DNA from: Candidatus Pantoea soli
GTDB taxonomy: Bacteria; Pseudomonadota; Gammaproteobacteria; Enterobacterales; Enterobacteriaceae
DNA length: 64,000 nucleotides
Direction of reading: 5' to 3'
Assembly (NCBI RefSeq): GCF_007833795.1
Contig: NZ_CP032702.1
Coordinates: forward strand, 3,100,001-3,164,000
The translations under genes and the position numbers were made by a program. A model generated the notes under the pieces. That model ran no database searches. It was not told the origin of the DNA and saw only the letters and a program-made list of their open reading frames with translations. Below, in pieces: positions 35,318 to 44,056 of this stretch. Within the stretch, counting starts at the first letter, position 1. The number at the start of each line of letters is the position of its first letter.

Positions 35318-35336
35318 AAATGGAATAATTCCATTT
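35318..35336. promoter_or_regulatory. 19-bp perfect palindrome between the M20 gene and ftnA
   Basis: AAATGGAATAATTCCATTT, fully symmetric around a single A. It lies 110 bp from the M20 gene start and 110 bp from ftnA. It contains a T-N11-A core, so an LysR- or other dimeric-regulator operator is possible. Confidence 0.5.
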
Positions 35337-35376
35337 ATAATCAATGAGATAAATTGCACATTTTTGCGAAAAAGCC

Positions 35377-35406
35377 TTCACAAAAAAGTCCGCTCTGAGG
35401 CATAAT
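35377..35406 (+). promoter_or_regulatory. Putative ftnA promoter
   Basis: -35 TTCACA (35377-35382), 18-bp spacer, -10 CATAAT (35401-35406), 40 bp before the ftnA ATG. Confidence 0.55.
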
Positions 35407-35445
35407 TTTGCGCACTTTACCCCATTCAACTGATAGGACTCAGCC

Positions 35446-35952
35446 ATGTTAACTGCTGAAATGACCTCACGCCTGAACGACCAGCTGAACCTGGAATTTT
35501 TCTCTGCCAACCTGTATCTGCAAATGAGCGCCTGGTGCAGCGATAAAGGGTTCGAGGGTGCCGCTTCATTCCTGAAAATGCACTCGCGTGAAGAGATGGA
35601 GCATATGCAGCGCCTGTTTGATTACGTCAGCGATGCGGGTTCCCTGCCGGTGCTGGGCAGCATTGCCGCGCCAGCCATCAGCTGGAACTCACTGAACGAT
35701 GTGCTGGAAGAAGCGCTGAAGCATGAGCAGCTGATCACGCGTAAAATCAACGAGCTGGTGCATGCCGCGCTGACCTCACAGGATTATTCAACCTTTAACT
35801 TCCTGCAGTGGTATGTCGCCGAGCAGCATGAAGAAGAGAAACTGTTTAAAACCGTGCTGGATAAACTGGCGCTGGTGGGCAATAAAGGCGAAGGCCTGTT
35901 CCTGGTGGATAAAGATCTGGGCCGCATGAATGCCGAAGGCCACGGTCAGTAA
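35446..35952 (+). CDS. ftnA: Non-haem ferritin
   Basis: A 168-residue iron-storage protein forming a 24-mer shell. Ferroxidase-site residues are in LNLEFFSANLYLQ, HSREEMEHM and VAEQHEEEKLF; DYSTFNFLQWYV is highly typical. Length matches E. coli FtnA. AGGA precedes the ATG. Monocistronic, with promoter at 35377 and strong terminator at 35986-36011. Confidence 0.95.
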   Translation: MLTAEMTSRLNDQLNLEFFSANLYLQMSAWCSDKGFEGAASFLKMHSREEMEHMQRLFDYVSDAGSLPVLGSIAAPAISWNSLNDVLEEALKHEQLITRKINELVHAALTSQDYSTFNFLQWYVAEQHEEEKLFKTVLDKLALVGNKGEGLFLVDKDLGRMNAEGHGQ

Positions 35953-35985
35953 AAATACGCCCGCAAACACACCGCAACACCTATC

Positions 35986-36011
35986 ACGCCCGATCCTGTC
36001 GGGCGTTTTTT
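35986..36011 (+). terminator. Terminator after ftnA
   Basis: Stem ACGCCCGA / TCGGGCGT with a 5-nt loop, then six T residues. Confidence 0.9.
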
Positions 36012-36021
36012 ATGACGCGCG

Positions 36022-36543
36022 TTACGCCTCTTTACGGATAATGATCTCAATGCCGCTCTCTGCGAAAGCTGTGCGGGTTTGATCAAATCGACCCGCCAGC
36101 GGCATATGGCTGTGCGTCAGCCGTTCGATCTTTTCAATGCTGAATGTGCCTGGCAGCGTTTGCAGCAATGTCAGCACATTGACCGAGACCGGTGACCAGC
36201 TCCGGTGTTTAAACGGCGTAAAGGTGGATTTGTGATCGTCATTGAATGTGGAGGGCCAGACGCCCTGTTCATACATATCTTCATCAGGCACCGTCAGCAC
36301 CAGATGACCGCCCGGTTTCACCACCCGTAACCAGTTTGGCAACGCGATAAACGGATCGCGCACATGTTCCAGACAATGTGCCGAATAGACGAAATCAAAT
36401 TCGTTATCCGGCACGCAGGCCAGATCCTGCGCGTCACCCTGTGGCAAATCGAACACGGTGACACTGGTTATCAGGGGAAACAGCGACTGGTAAACGCCAA
36501 TACTGTCGTGACCACCGCCAATATCAAGTCCGCGGCCCCGCAG
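36022..36543 (-). pseudogene. SAM-dependent methyltransferase part, cut off by an in-frame TGA
   Basis: The methyltransferase reading frame runs from 36543 to 36022: LRGRGLDIGGGHDSIGVYQ (SAM-binding motif I) and then VTVFDLPQGDAQDL, FVYSAHCLEHV, VVKPGGHLVLTVPDED. Nothing separates it from the upstream gene except a single TGA at 36546-36544, in the same frame. The last residues before that stop (INRRLLDARFSLR) look like the expected N-terminus of this methyltransferase domain. The only starts after the stop (e.g. GTG 36456) fall beyond motif I, so an active enzyme cannot be made without reading through the stop. A class I methyltransferase by family; target unknown. Confidence 0.75.
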
Positions 36544-37263
36544 TCAGCGCAGACTGAAACGGGCGTCCAGTAAACGGCGATTTATGGACATACAGGTGGT
36601 TCCCGGTACTTCGCTTTGCAGGATAAAGTTCTGCGTCAGGTCGCCCGCCAGAATGTTTTTCGGCAGCGCAAACTCGCCCCAGCGACGCGGCCAGAGAATG
36701 GCATAGCCGGTATCCTGCTGCAGGAACTGAATTTTATGCGTTTTCTGAAACTGGCCCAGCGCCAGCAGAAAGGCTTGCTCCCGGTCGGCAGGCGGTTCCC
36801 CCAGTAGATCAGTTGATAAGGCGCGGTAGGCATTACGCAGATAAACCCGCGTATCATCAATAATAATCAGGGCATTCGCGGCGTTATCCTGCAACAGCGC
36901 CATTTCACCGATCAGCGGTAAACGCGTCTCTTCATCATAGTTATCGCTGTCGTAGGCTTCGAATTGAAAGTCGGCACCAGGAAAATGCGCATCCAGAAAA
37001 ATCAGCGTGCGCGTACTGTTAATCACCTCTCTGACGGCCTGCTGGCCGAGGAATGTCAGGCTGTCATGATTAAACAGCTGTAATGCCGGCCAGTCCGGGG
37101 CCGCATCATAAAGCGGCGTGTAGATTTCGCATGACAGCACCTGCATACCGCAATCGATACTGTACCGGCTGGAAGCGCCGCGGCCAAAACCGGTTTCAAT
37201 GACGTGCGTCACCTGGTGGGTATCCGCCAGCTGTTTAATATTAAAACGTTTTAAAGTGCCCAT
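36544..37263 (-). CDS. Conserved protein upstream of, and probably once fused to, the methyltransferase
   Basis: A 239-residue protein with a Rossmann-like start VTHVIETGFGRGASSRYSID (a possible SAM-binding loop) and an acidic strand LIFLDAHFPGADFQFEAYD, then ALIIIDDTRVYLRNAYRAL. It resembles methyltransferase or cephalosporin-hydroxylase-like folds found next to polysaccharide genes; the assignment is tentative. It ends at TGA 36544, and the downstream methyltransferase continues in the same frame. The read-through product would be 413 residues. No glycan or natural-product genes are nearby. Confidence 0.6.
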   Translation of the reverse strand: MGTLKRFNIKQLADTHQVTHVIETGFGRGASSRYSIDCGMQVLSCEIYTPLYDAAPDWPALQLFNHDSLTFLGQQAVREVINSTRTLIFLDAHFPGADFQFEAYDSDNYDEETRLPLIGEMALLQDNAANALIIIDDTRVYLRNAYRALSTDLLGEPPADREQAFLLALGQFQKTHKIQFLQQDTGYAILWPRRWGEFALPKNILAGDLTQNFILQSEVPGTTCMSINRRLLDARFSLR

Positions 37264-37390
37264 TCGTTTTTGCTCTCAGGAAAAAAACCTTTTGAGCAAA
37301 ACACGTGCCAGATATTTTATCGCTGATTTTCAATGCGTTAAAACAGGGAGCGGAAAAGAAGATTCCGCTCACACCGTACTCAGGGAAACC

Positions 37391-40234
37391 TTACTCCAGC
37401 TGCTTCAGCCGCAGTTCGGACGGCTGCGGGCGGCCAAACAGATAGCCCTGGAACAGGGTACAGCCCTCTTCACGCAGCTTTGCAAACTGCTCGCTGTTTT
37501 CCACCCCTTCCGCCGTAATCTGAATATCCAGACTGCGGCTCATGCCGGTTATTGCCCGGATGATCGCCAGCGCCTCACGGCTGTCAGCCATGTCGTTAAT
37601 AAAGGACTTATCAATTTTGATCTTGTCGAACGGGAACGAACGCAGATAGCTGAGGGAAGAGTAGCCGGTGCCAAAATCATCCAGTGCAATCTGCACGCCC
37701 AGCGTTTTCAGGCTTTGCAGCGTACGAATGTTGCCCAGCGTATCGTCCAGCAGTACCGACTCGGTGATCTCCACCTCCAGCCGCTGAGGCGCAAGGCCGG
37801 ATTCGCGCAGCGCGCCCTCCACCACCGACACCAGCGAACTGTTCTTGAACTGCAGCGGCGAGAGATTGACCGAGACCGACTGCGCCGTCTCCCAGCTTTG
37901 CGCTTCACGACAGGCTTCATACAGGGCGTAAGCACCCAGCATATGGATCAGCCCGGTCTCTTCGGCGATCGGAATAAAATCATTCGGCATGATTAACCCC
38001 TTAACCGGATGATGCCAGCGCATCAGAGCCTCATAGCCGATAATGCCGTTTTCACTGGTGATAGGCTGGTAATAGAGCTTCAGCTGGCGTCCGGTGATCG
38101 CTTCACGCAGATCGTTTTCAATCACCCGCCGGCTGCGCGCCAGATCGTCCATTTCCAGCGTGAAATGTTCGTAGCGATTACGGCCGTTGCGCTTGGCTTC
38201 GTACAGCGCCATGTCGGCGCAGCGCAGCATATGCTCCGGCGTGTTGGTGGTTTGCGAGGTCAGCGCGATACCCACGCTCAGGCCCACCGAGAGGTTATGT
38301 CCTTCGACATTGATCGGAGGACGGATCGCTTCTATCAGCCGCTGCGCCACAATGGCGGCTTCATCGGCCATGCGGATGTTTGGCAGCACAATGGCGAACT
38401 CGTCGCCGCCGATGCGCGCCAGCGTGTCGTGATCGCGCAGGACGTTACGCAGGCGCTTCGCGACCACGCGCAGCAGCTCGTCACCAATCTGATGACCCAG
38501 CGCATCGTTCACATTTTTAAAGTTATCAAGGTCGAGGCACAGCGTGGCGCTGATCTGGCGGTGCTGGTTATCCACGCGCAGCGCTTCGCTCAGCCGCTGA
38601 CGGAACAGAATACGGTTCGGCAGGCTGGTCAGGTTGTCGTGATGCGCCATATGGTGAATACGCGCGTCGGCTTCGCGCTGGTCGGTGACGTCTTCCACAA
38701 TCAGCATCACATAATTCTGCCGCATATCCTTGCCGCTGATGGTGGTGGCGCGGGTATGCAGGATGCGCTCACCGCTGGCCGTCAGCAGCATCTGCTCCCG
38801 CGCATGAATGCCTTCACTGCGCAGCGCAATATCCGCCAGGCTGTTGAAGTAGTCGCTCAGCTCGGCCGACATACACTCGTGCGGCCGCTTGTGCATCAGC
38901 AGGGATTTGCTGACGCCAAACAGCTGCTGCGCCTTGTCGTTCACCATCAGAATTTCGCGGCTGATGGCGTCTTCGACAATGACACAGGAGGGAATATTGC
39001 TGATGATGGTTTCCAGAAAGCTGGAGAGCTCGGACATTTTCGCGCTTTGCGCCTGGGCCAGATCGCGTGCGCGTAACAATTGCTGTTCCTGCTCGCGGCG
39101 CTCGGTGACATCACGGGTGATTTTGGCGAAGCCAATCAGTTTGCCGTTTTCATCGTGAATGGCATCAATCACCACGTGCGCCCAGAAGGCGGAGCCGTCT
39201 TTGCGATAGCGCCAGCCCTCATCTTCAAAACGGCCGGTTTTCAGCGCAATCCCCAGATTGGCATCCGGCGTATGCGCCTGGCGATCCTGCGCGCCGTAAA
39301 ACACCGCAAAGTGCTGGCCGACAATCTCCTCCGCCACATAGCCTTTGGCACGCTGCGCTCCGGCGTTCCAGTTCACCACGCGGCCCTGCACGTCCAGCAT
39401 GTAGATGGCGTAATCGGTTACCCCTTCCACCAGCAGGCGGAAGGTTTTTTCATGCTCGCGCTGCTGGCGCAGCAGCGCCTGCTGTTCGGTGCAGTCACGG
39501 GTGATTTTGGCATAGCCAATCAGTTTGCCCGCATCGTCACGAATAGCATCAATGATGACATGTGCCCAGAACGCGCTGCCATCTTTGCGGTAACGCCAGC
39601 CTTCATCCTCAAAACGGCCGGTTTTGAAGGCGGTGTCCAGATTCCGCTCCGGAATGCGCGCCTGCCGATCCTGCGCGCTGTAAAAGCGTGAGAAATGCTG
39701 ACCTACAATCTCTTCGGCCACGTAACCTTTGGCACGCTGCGCACCGGCATTCCAGTTTTCGACGTTGCCGTCCAGATCGAGCATATAGATGGCGTAGTCC
39801 GTTACGCCTTCCACCAATAAACGGAAACGCTGCTCCTGTTCACGCTGTTTGCGCTGCAGCGCCTGCTGCTGCGTACAGTCGCGGGTGATTTTGGCAAACC
39901 CAAGCAGCAGGCCGCTTTCATCGCGGATGGCATCGATCACCACGTGTGCCCAGAAGGCGCTGCCATCTTTGCGATAGCGCCAGCCTTCGGTTTCATAGCG
40001 CCCCACCGCCGTTGCCACCGACAGCCCGCGCTGCGGCGCACCATTTTTGCGATCTTCTTCGCTGTAAAAGAGCGCAAAATTTTTCCCGACGATTTCGTCA
40101 GGCGTATAGCCCTTGGCGCGCTGCGCCCCGGCATTCCAGTTCGCCACGGTGCCATCCGGTTGGAGCATATAAATGGCGTAATCCACCACGCTCTGCACCA
40201 GTAACCGGTACATCACGTCAGAGTTATTATTCAT
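37391..40234 (-). CDS. Multi-PAS GGDEF-EAL cyclic-di-GMP protein
   Basis: A 947-residue soluble protein: three near-identical PAS/PAC units (about 9-136, 137-264, 265-392), a fourth divergent PAS (about 400-525), then GGDEF and EAL domains. The GGDEF has ARIGGDEF preceded by an RDHD inhibitory site five residues before. The EAL domain keeps YEALMRW, SVNLSPLQF, DDFGTGYSSL and AEGVE, so both synthesis and breakdown of cyclic di-GMP are possible. The repeated PAS units keep WNAGAQRAKGY and WRYRKDGSAFWAHV. An RcsAB-like box lies 39 bp upstream of the start. Confidence 0.92.
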   Translation of the reverse strand: MNNNSDVMYRLLVQSVVDYAIYMLQPDGTVANWNAGAQRAKGYTPDEIVGKNFALFYSEEDRKNGAPQRGLSVATAVGRYETEGWRYRKDGSAFWAHVVIDAIRDESGLLLGFAKITRDCTQQQALQRKQREQEQRFRLLVEGVTDYAIYMLDLDGNVENWNAGAQRAKGYVAEEIVGQHFSRFYSAQDRQARIPERNLDTAFKTGRFEDEGWRYRKDGSAFWAHVIIDAIRDDAGKLIGYAKITRDCTEQQALLRQQREHEKTFRLLVEGVTDYAIYMLDVQGRVVNWNAGAQRAKGYVAEEIVGQHFAVFYGAQDRQAHTPDANLGIALKTGRFEDEGWRYRKDGSAFWAHVVIDAIHDENGKLIGFAKITRDVTERREQEQQLLRARDLAQAQSAKMSELSSFLETIISNIPSCVIVEDAISREILMVNDKAQQLFGVSKSLLMHKRPHECMSAELSDYFNSLADIALRSEGIHAREQMLLTASGERILHTRATTISGKDMRQNYVMLIVEDVTDQREADARIHHMAHHDNLTSLPNRILFRQRLSEALRVDNQHRQISATLCLDLDNFKNVNDALGHQIGDELLRVVAKRLRNVLRDHDTLARIGGDEFAIVLPNIRMADEAAIVAQRLIEAIRPPINVEGHNLSVGLSVGIALTSQTTNTPEHMLRCADMALYEAKRNGRNRYEHFTLEMDDLARSRRVIENDLREAITGRQLKLYYQPITSENGIIGYEALMRWHHPVKGLIMPNDFIPIAEETGLIHMLGAYALYEACREAQSWETAQSVSVNLSPLQFKNSSLVSVVEGALRESGLAPQRLEVEITESVLLDDTLGNIRTLQSLKTLGVQIALDDFGTGYSSLSYLRSFPFDKIKIDKSFINDMADSREALAIIRAITGMSRSLDIQITAEGVENSEQFAKLREEGCTLFQGYLFGRPQPSELRLKQLE
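39059..40210 (-). repeat. Three tandem 384-bp PAS-coding repeats
   Basis: Three consecutive units of exactly 128 codons each inside the GGDEF-EAL gene; units 2 and 3 are the most alike (both start FRLLVEGVTDYAIYML). The exact period and high similarity indicate recent duplication and possible copy-number variation by recombination. Confidence 0.85.
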
Positions 40235-40272
40235 TTTTATTCGCCTGTTCTGGCCTGGCCGATCCCGGCACT

Positions 40273-40286
40273 TCAGAATATTCTTA
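40273..40286. promoter_or_regulatory. RcsAB-box-like site upstream of the multi-PAS GGDEF-EAL gene
   Basis: TCAGAATATTCTTA matches the RcsAB consensus at 12 of 14 positions and is nearly symmetric. It is 39 bp before the start codon on the minus strand. Confidence 0.5.
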
Positions 40287-40530
40287 ATTGTACTGCAGAC
40301 TTAAACGTAAAAGCGCATAGCTTACAAGCGCAAATCGCCCGCAGACAAAAGTTGGTAGTAGGGTTATCGGCTGTGGCGAGAAAACGTTCAGTTGAAAAGT
40401 TAATCAGCGAACCGGCATTGACGCTGCCAGCAGCTTAGTGCGGTGACGGTGTGTTAAGAGGAGAGCGGTTCAGCAGCAGGAGTGGCTGCAAAAGGGTGGC
40501 CAGCCGGGCGTGCGCCGCCCGGCCCGGCGC

Positions 40531-42249
40531 TTAGCCAGCCTGATCCAGCGGTAAATGCATCCCGATATAGCGCGCATAGCGCGACGGCTTAATGCGCGTC
40601 AGATCCACTAAAACCAGCCCGTCGATGCAGTGATTGAAATCCGGATCGCTGCCGAAATCGATAAACTGCACCCCGCCCGGCTCGCAGACCTCGGAATACT
40701 GTTTATACAGCGTCGGAATGGCCGTACCGAGGTTGGCCAGCAGGTGCTTAAGCCGGCGTAAATCCTCGGCATAGTTATCCCCGGTGAACTGGGCCAGTAC
40801 TTCAGGCAGTGAGGCGGGATACGGCCGTCGTGACGTGGCGAGCGGCAGTTCGGTCGGGAAGTAGAGACGGTAAAAGGCCACCAGTAAATCCCGCGCCGCC
40901 AGCGGCATACCGCCGGAGATAGAGACCGGCCCAAACAGATAGCGGGTTTGCGGATAGCGCGCAATATATGCGCCAATGCCCATCCACAGATAATCCAGCC
41001 CGCGCTTGCCCCAGTAGGCAGGCTGAATAAAGCTGCGTCCCAGCTCCAGCCCCTGATGGATAATCGGCAGCATGCGTTCATCGTAGTGGAACAGGCTGTC
41101 GCTGTAGATGCCCTCCAGCCCGCGCCGTGCCAGCTGCTCCGCGCCGGGAATAAAGCGGTAAGCTCCGACAATCTCCAGCGCCTCGTCGTCCCACAAAATC
41201 AGGTGATAGTAGTCATCATCATATTTATCCAGATCGCGGCGGCGTCCGCTGCCTTCCCCTACCGCGCGAAACGCAATCTCACGCAGGCGGCCCAGCTCGC
41301 GCAGCAGCGGCACCCAGCTGGCGCCGTTGCGCCGCCACAGGTAGATCTGCTTGCCGTCCGGCAGCGTGCCGAGCCGCTCGCTCTCCAGCAGCGCCTTTTT
41401 CAGTTCGGCACGATCTTCCGGCCGGGCGATGGCGGCTTCGGTCTGAAACAGGCCGCGTCGTCCCTGGCCGATGCGGTAAAGGTGTTTACGCAGGCGCTTC
41501 GCCAGCGCTTTGCCCGGCGTATGGCCGTCGTGCCAGTGCGCAAACGGGATCTGTTCGCCAATGTGCAGCTTGATGCGCGCCCCGCGCTGGCGAAACATTT
41601 CGCGTACCAGCATCAGCAGCGCCAGCGGTGCCGCAATGTTTGCCGCGGCGTAAAACGCCAGGCTGTTGCGGCCCGCCACATGCACCGGCACGATCGGCGC
41701 GCGGGCGCGGGCGGCAAGGCGCAGAAAGCTGTGATGCCACTGGCTGTCGCGCACGCCGCGGCTGGAGAGCCGCGACACTTCGCCCGCCGGAAACACAATC
41801 AGCACGCCCTGATTGTCCAGATGCTGCTGCATGCGGGTCAGCTGCTCGCGGCTGGTGCGGTTGCCCATATTGTCCACCGGCAGCATCAGGTTATTGAGGG
41901 GTTCCAGCAGCATCAGCATGCGGTTGGCGACAATTTTGACGTCGCGCCGCACCTGCGACACCGCGGCCAGCAGCGCCAGGCCATCCAGCGCCCCCAGCGG
42001 ATGGTTGGCCACGATGACCACCGGGCCGCGCGTGGGGATCTGCTCCAGATCGCGCTCGCTCAGCTCACAGCGCACATTCAGGTGCTCCAGCACCTGCTCC
42101 ACCATATCCACCCCTTTCAGATGCGGATAGCGCGCGGCGAAACACTGAAACTCCTGTTCGCGTACCGCCCATTTCAGCAGGCTTTTCTGCCAGCCGGCGG
42201 GCTGATGTCCTGGCCAGTAAGTTGTCAGAAGCTGATCAACAGAAAACAT
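40531..42249 (-). CDS. olsF: OlsF-like bifunctional acyltransferase (ornithine-lipid type)
   Basis: A 572-residue protein with two acyltransferase parts. The N-terminal PlsC-type domain has HX4D (NHPLGALD) and FPAGEVSR. The C-terminal half is a GNAT/OlsB-like domain (DYYHLILWDDEALEIVGAYRFIPG, LELGRSFIQPAYWGKRGLDYLWMGI). This order matches OlsF, which makes ornithine lipids in two acylation steps without separate OlsA and OlsB. Membrane-associated by family. AAGG precedes the second of two adjacent ATGs. Similar two-domain proteins are often labelled haemolysin-like or GNAT/PlsC, so the product lipid is inferred. Confidence 0.78.
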   Translation of the reverse strand: MFSVDQLLTTYWPGHQPAGWQKSLLKWAVREQEFQCFAARYPHLKGVDMVEQVLEHLNVRCELSERDLEQIPTRGPVVIVANHPLGALDGLALLAAVSQVRRDVKIVANRMLMLLEPLNNLMLPVDNMGNRTSREQLTRMQQHLDNQGVLIVFPAGEVSRLSSRGVRDSQWHHSFLRLAARARAPIVPVHVAGRNSLAFYAAANIAAPLALLMLVREMFRQRGARIKLHIGEQIPFAHWHDGHTPGKALAKRLRKHLYRIGQGRRGLFQTEAAIARPEDRAELKKALLESERLGTLPDGKQIYLWRRNGASWVPLLRELGRLREIAFRAVGEGSGRRRDLDKYDDDYYHLILWDDEALEIVGAYRFIPGAEQLARRGLEGIYSDSLFHYDERMLPIIHQGLELGRSFIQPAYWGKRGLDYLWMGIGAYIARYPQTRYLFGPVSISGGMPLAARDLLVAFYRLYFPTELPLATSRRPYPASLPEVLAQFTGDNYAEDLRRLKHLLANLGTAIPTLYKQYSEVCEPGGVQFIDFGSDPDFNHCIDGLVLVDLTRIKPSRYARYIGMHLPLDQAG

Positions 42250-42389
42250 CATTCACCTTTTTATGCGCAGCGAGGAATGGCTCCGACGTTAAAACGGCTT
42301 GTTTTCAGATTTATGATCGGGCCGCGCTGATGCAGAAAAAGTCCCGCCTCATGACAAAGCCATACCGGTAATAGTTTATTGCCCCCCTC

Positions 42390-42403
42390 TCAGAATTTTC
42401 AGA
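42390..42403. promoter_or_regulatory. Weak RcsAB-like motif shared with the csu promoter region
   Basis: TCAGAATTTTCAGA lies within a 15-bp identical string CCTCTCAGAATTTTC that also occurs upstream of the csu operon (58804-58818). It is 115 bp before the LuxR regulator at 42518. Confidence 0.35.
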
Positions 42404-42517
42404 CAGACCTTAAATCTTCCCGCTAAGACGCATGGATAAATCGGGTCACACCTCTGCTTCATTATTTTCATCCGTTTTTATTTTTGGCTTCTTTTTGTTT
42501 ATTTTCGGACTACATAT

Positions 42518-43138
42518 ATGATTCATTCGGTATTTATTGTTGATGACCATCCCCTGATCTGTACCGCTATTGAGGCACTTTTAACGACTTACCATTATTC
42601 CGTCGCGGCTATCGCCCATTCCGGCGATTTCCTGATCGCGCAACTGCATCAGCGGCAGCCGGACGTCCTGCTGCTGGATCTCACCATGCCGGGCCGCGCC
42701 GGTATCCCGCTGATTGCCGATATCAAACGCATTTTGCCGCAGCAGAAAATCATCGTCTTTACCGCCTCTGAAAGCCTGTTTTATCAGCGCTGCTGCCTGC
42801 AGCTGGGCGTGGAGGGCTACGTCTGTAAACGCGGCGAGCTGAATACACTGCTTAAAGCGATCAAAGCCGTGGAGCGCGGCCAGCGCTTTTATCCGATAAC
42901 CCAGGCATCGGCCAATGTGCAGGAGCTGATAGACAGTGAAAAACTGATGAGTCTGACGCGGCGGGAATTAATGGTGCTGGTGAAATTAGCTTCCGGCATG
43001 AGCAATAAGCAGATCGCCTCACAGCTGCAGCTAAGCAGTAAAACCGTCAGCACCTATAAAATAAAAATTCTGCGCAAGCTGGGCCTGAAAGGGGTCAGCG
43101 GGATAAATACCGCCGCCCGGGAAAACGAGCTGGTGTGA
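42518..43138 (+). CDS. LuxR-family response regulator (FimZ/BvgA type)
   Basis: A 206-residue two-domain regulator. The receiver has the acidic pair VDDHP, phospho-acceptor Asp in LLLDLTMPGRAG, conserved Ser/Thr FTASES and Lys GYVCKR. The LuxR-type helix-turn-helix begins LTRRELMVLVKLASG, with NKQIASQLQLSSKTVSTYK. No kinase gene is adjacent. The shape is that of fimbrial and virulence regulators such as FimZ and BvgA. The shared motif at 42386-42400 raises a possible tie to the csu operon, but this is inference. Confidence 0.87.
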   Translation: MIHSVFIVDDHPLICTAIEALLTTYHYSVAAIAHSGDFLIAQLHQRQPDVLLLDLTMPGRAGIPLIADIKRILPQQKIIVFTASESLFYQRCCLQLGVEGYVCKRGELNTLLKAIKAVERGQRFYPITQASANVQELIDSEKLMSLTRRELMVLVKLASGMSNKQIASQLQLSSKTVSTYKIKILRKLGLKGVSGINTAARENELV

Positions 43139-43144
43139 GCGACG

Positions 43145-43178
43145 CGCCCCTGTTGCGGCAGCGAGCCGGAACAGGGGC
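43145..43178. other. Hairpin between the LuxR regulator and the cupin gene
   Basis: A 9-bp stem (GCCCCTGTT / AACAGGGGC) in the 49-bp gap between converging genes, without a T-run. May end or separate transcripts. Confidence 0.4.
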
Positions 43179-43187
43179 ATGGCCCAG

Positions 43188-43787
43188 TCAGGGCAGCAGC
43201 TGATGCGCAATCGGGCCCCAGATTTCCGTCATCGCCCCTTCGCCACCGGTAAAGGGATCGTGCGCCGGCAGCGGCACCTGCTGAATACGCAGTTTTGCTT
43301 CACGCAGGTGAGCAGGTTCATCGCGCAGCGTTTCCGGCGCAAAGCCCTGCGGATAGGCGCCTACGGTAAAAAAGTCGTCAGAGGCAAACACCTGTTTGTG
43401 GCCGACGCCCGCCGGAATCAGCACCGCGTCGCCTTCGCGCAGCGTCACCATGCGCCCGCTGTCGCCGCCAAACAGCACTTCCGCCCAGCCTGCGCCAACC
43501 CCCAGCACTTCATGGGTATTCGGGTGGTAGTGCGTATAAGGGAAGATCGGCGCACGCCACGCCGCGGGCCAGCCGCTGGCGGTAAAGGTGCGTTCAAACC
43601 AGGCCGCGCTGTCCTCTTCTTCATCCGGCACCACCTGCGGCCAGATAATCAGCGGCAGCGGATTATTCGGCACGCCGCCAGACGGCAACGAGAGCATCAG
43701 ATGCTGCGGATTGCTGGATGCACCTGCTGAAAAGGTGCCTGCGGCGAAAGACATCAGTAACAGCAGGCTGGATGATTGGACAGTCAT
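43188..43787 (-). CDS. YjlB-type cupin protein with signal-like N-terminus
   Basis: A 199-residue cupin. Typical family features: VPNNPLPLIIWPQ, the metal-binding histidines in HYHPNTHEVLGV, GGDSGRMVTLREGDAVLIPAGVGHK. The first 25 residues (SSSLLLLMSFAAGTFSAGAS) look like a signal peptide, unlike cytoplasmic YjlB proteins, so it may be periplasmic. Substrate and reaction unknown; cupins of this group are often isomerases or dioxygenases. Confidence 0.82.
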   Translation of the reverse strand: MTVQSSSLLLLMSFAAGTFSAGASSNPQHLMLSLPSGGVPNNPLPLIIWPQVVPDEEEDSAAWFERTFTASGWPAAWRAPIFPYTHYHPNTHEVLGVGAGWAEVLFGGDSGRMVTLREGDAVLIPAGVGHKQVFASDDFFTVGAYPQGFAPETLRDEPAHLREAKLRIQQVPLPAHDPFTGGEGAMTEIWGPIAHQLLP

Positions 43788-43993
43788 ACTCTTTCTCCGG
43801 AAAGCGATGTTGCTTTATTGTGGCAAAGCCACACGCCAATGCAATGTGCGCATCGCAGCAAAATTACCAAAAAAGAAGGATTTAGCGTTCTAAAGCCAAA
43901 TTAGTTGTTAACATCTTTAACATTTTGTGCCGCGGCGTTTGCCAGCCTGAGACTGCCGGCGATCGGCACCTGCTTTTCGTGCGGCGCGCAGGC
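43788..43993. other. Region upstream of the cupin gene
   Basis: About 200 bp holding the cupin promoter and AT-richer sequence (43850-43925). No gene or RNA supported. Confidence 0.3.
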
Positions 43994-44022
43994 AAAAAAA
44001 AACCGGTAGCGTTCGCCACCGG
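43994..44022 (-). terminator. Terminator after the lafU remnant
   Basis: Stem CCGGTGGC / GCTACCGG (one G-T pair, 4-nt loop) followed by nine T residues on the minus strand. Confidence 0.85.
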
Positions 44023-44056
44023 CTGAATCAATCACTGATTCAAAGGCACTGACAGG

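Noticed and set aside
36544..36546. Selenocysteine reading of the in-frame TGA
   Set aside because: No selenoprotein family is involved and I could not see a SECIS-like hairpin after the codon; mutation or read-through is simpler.
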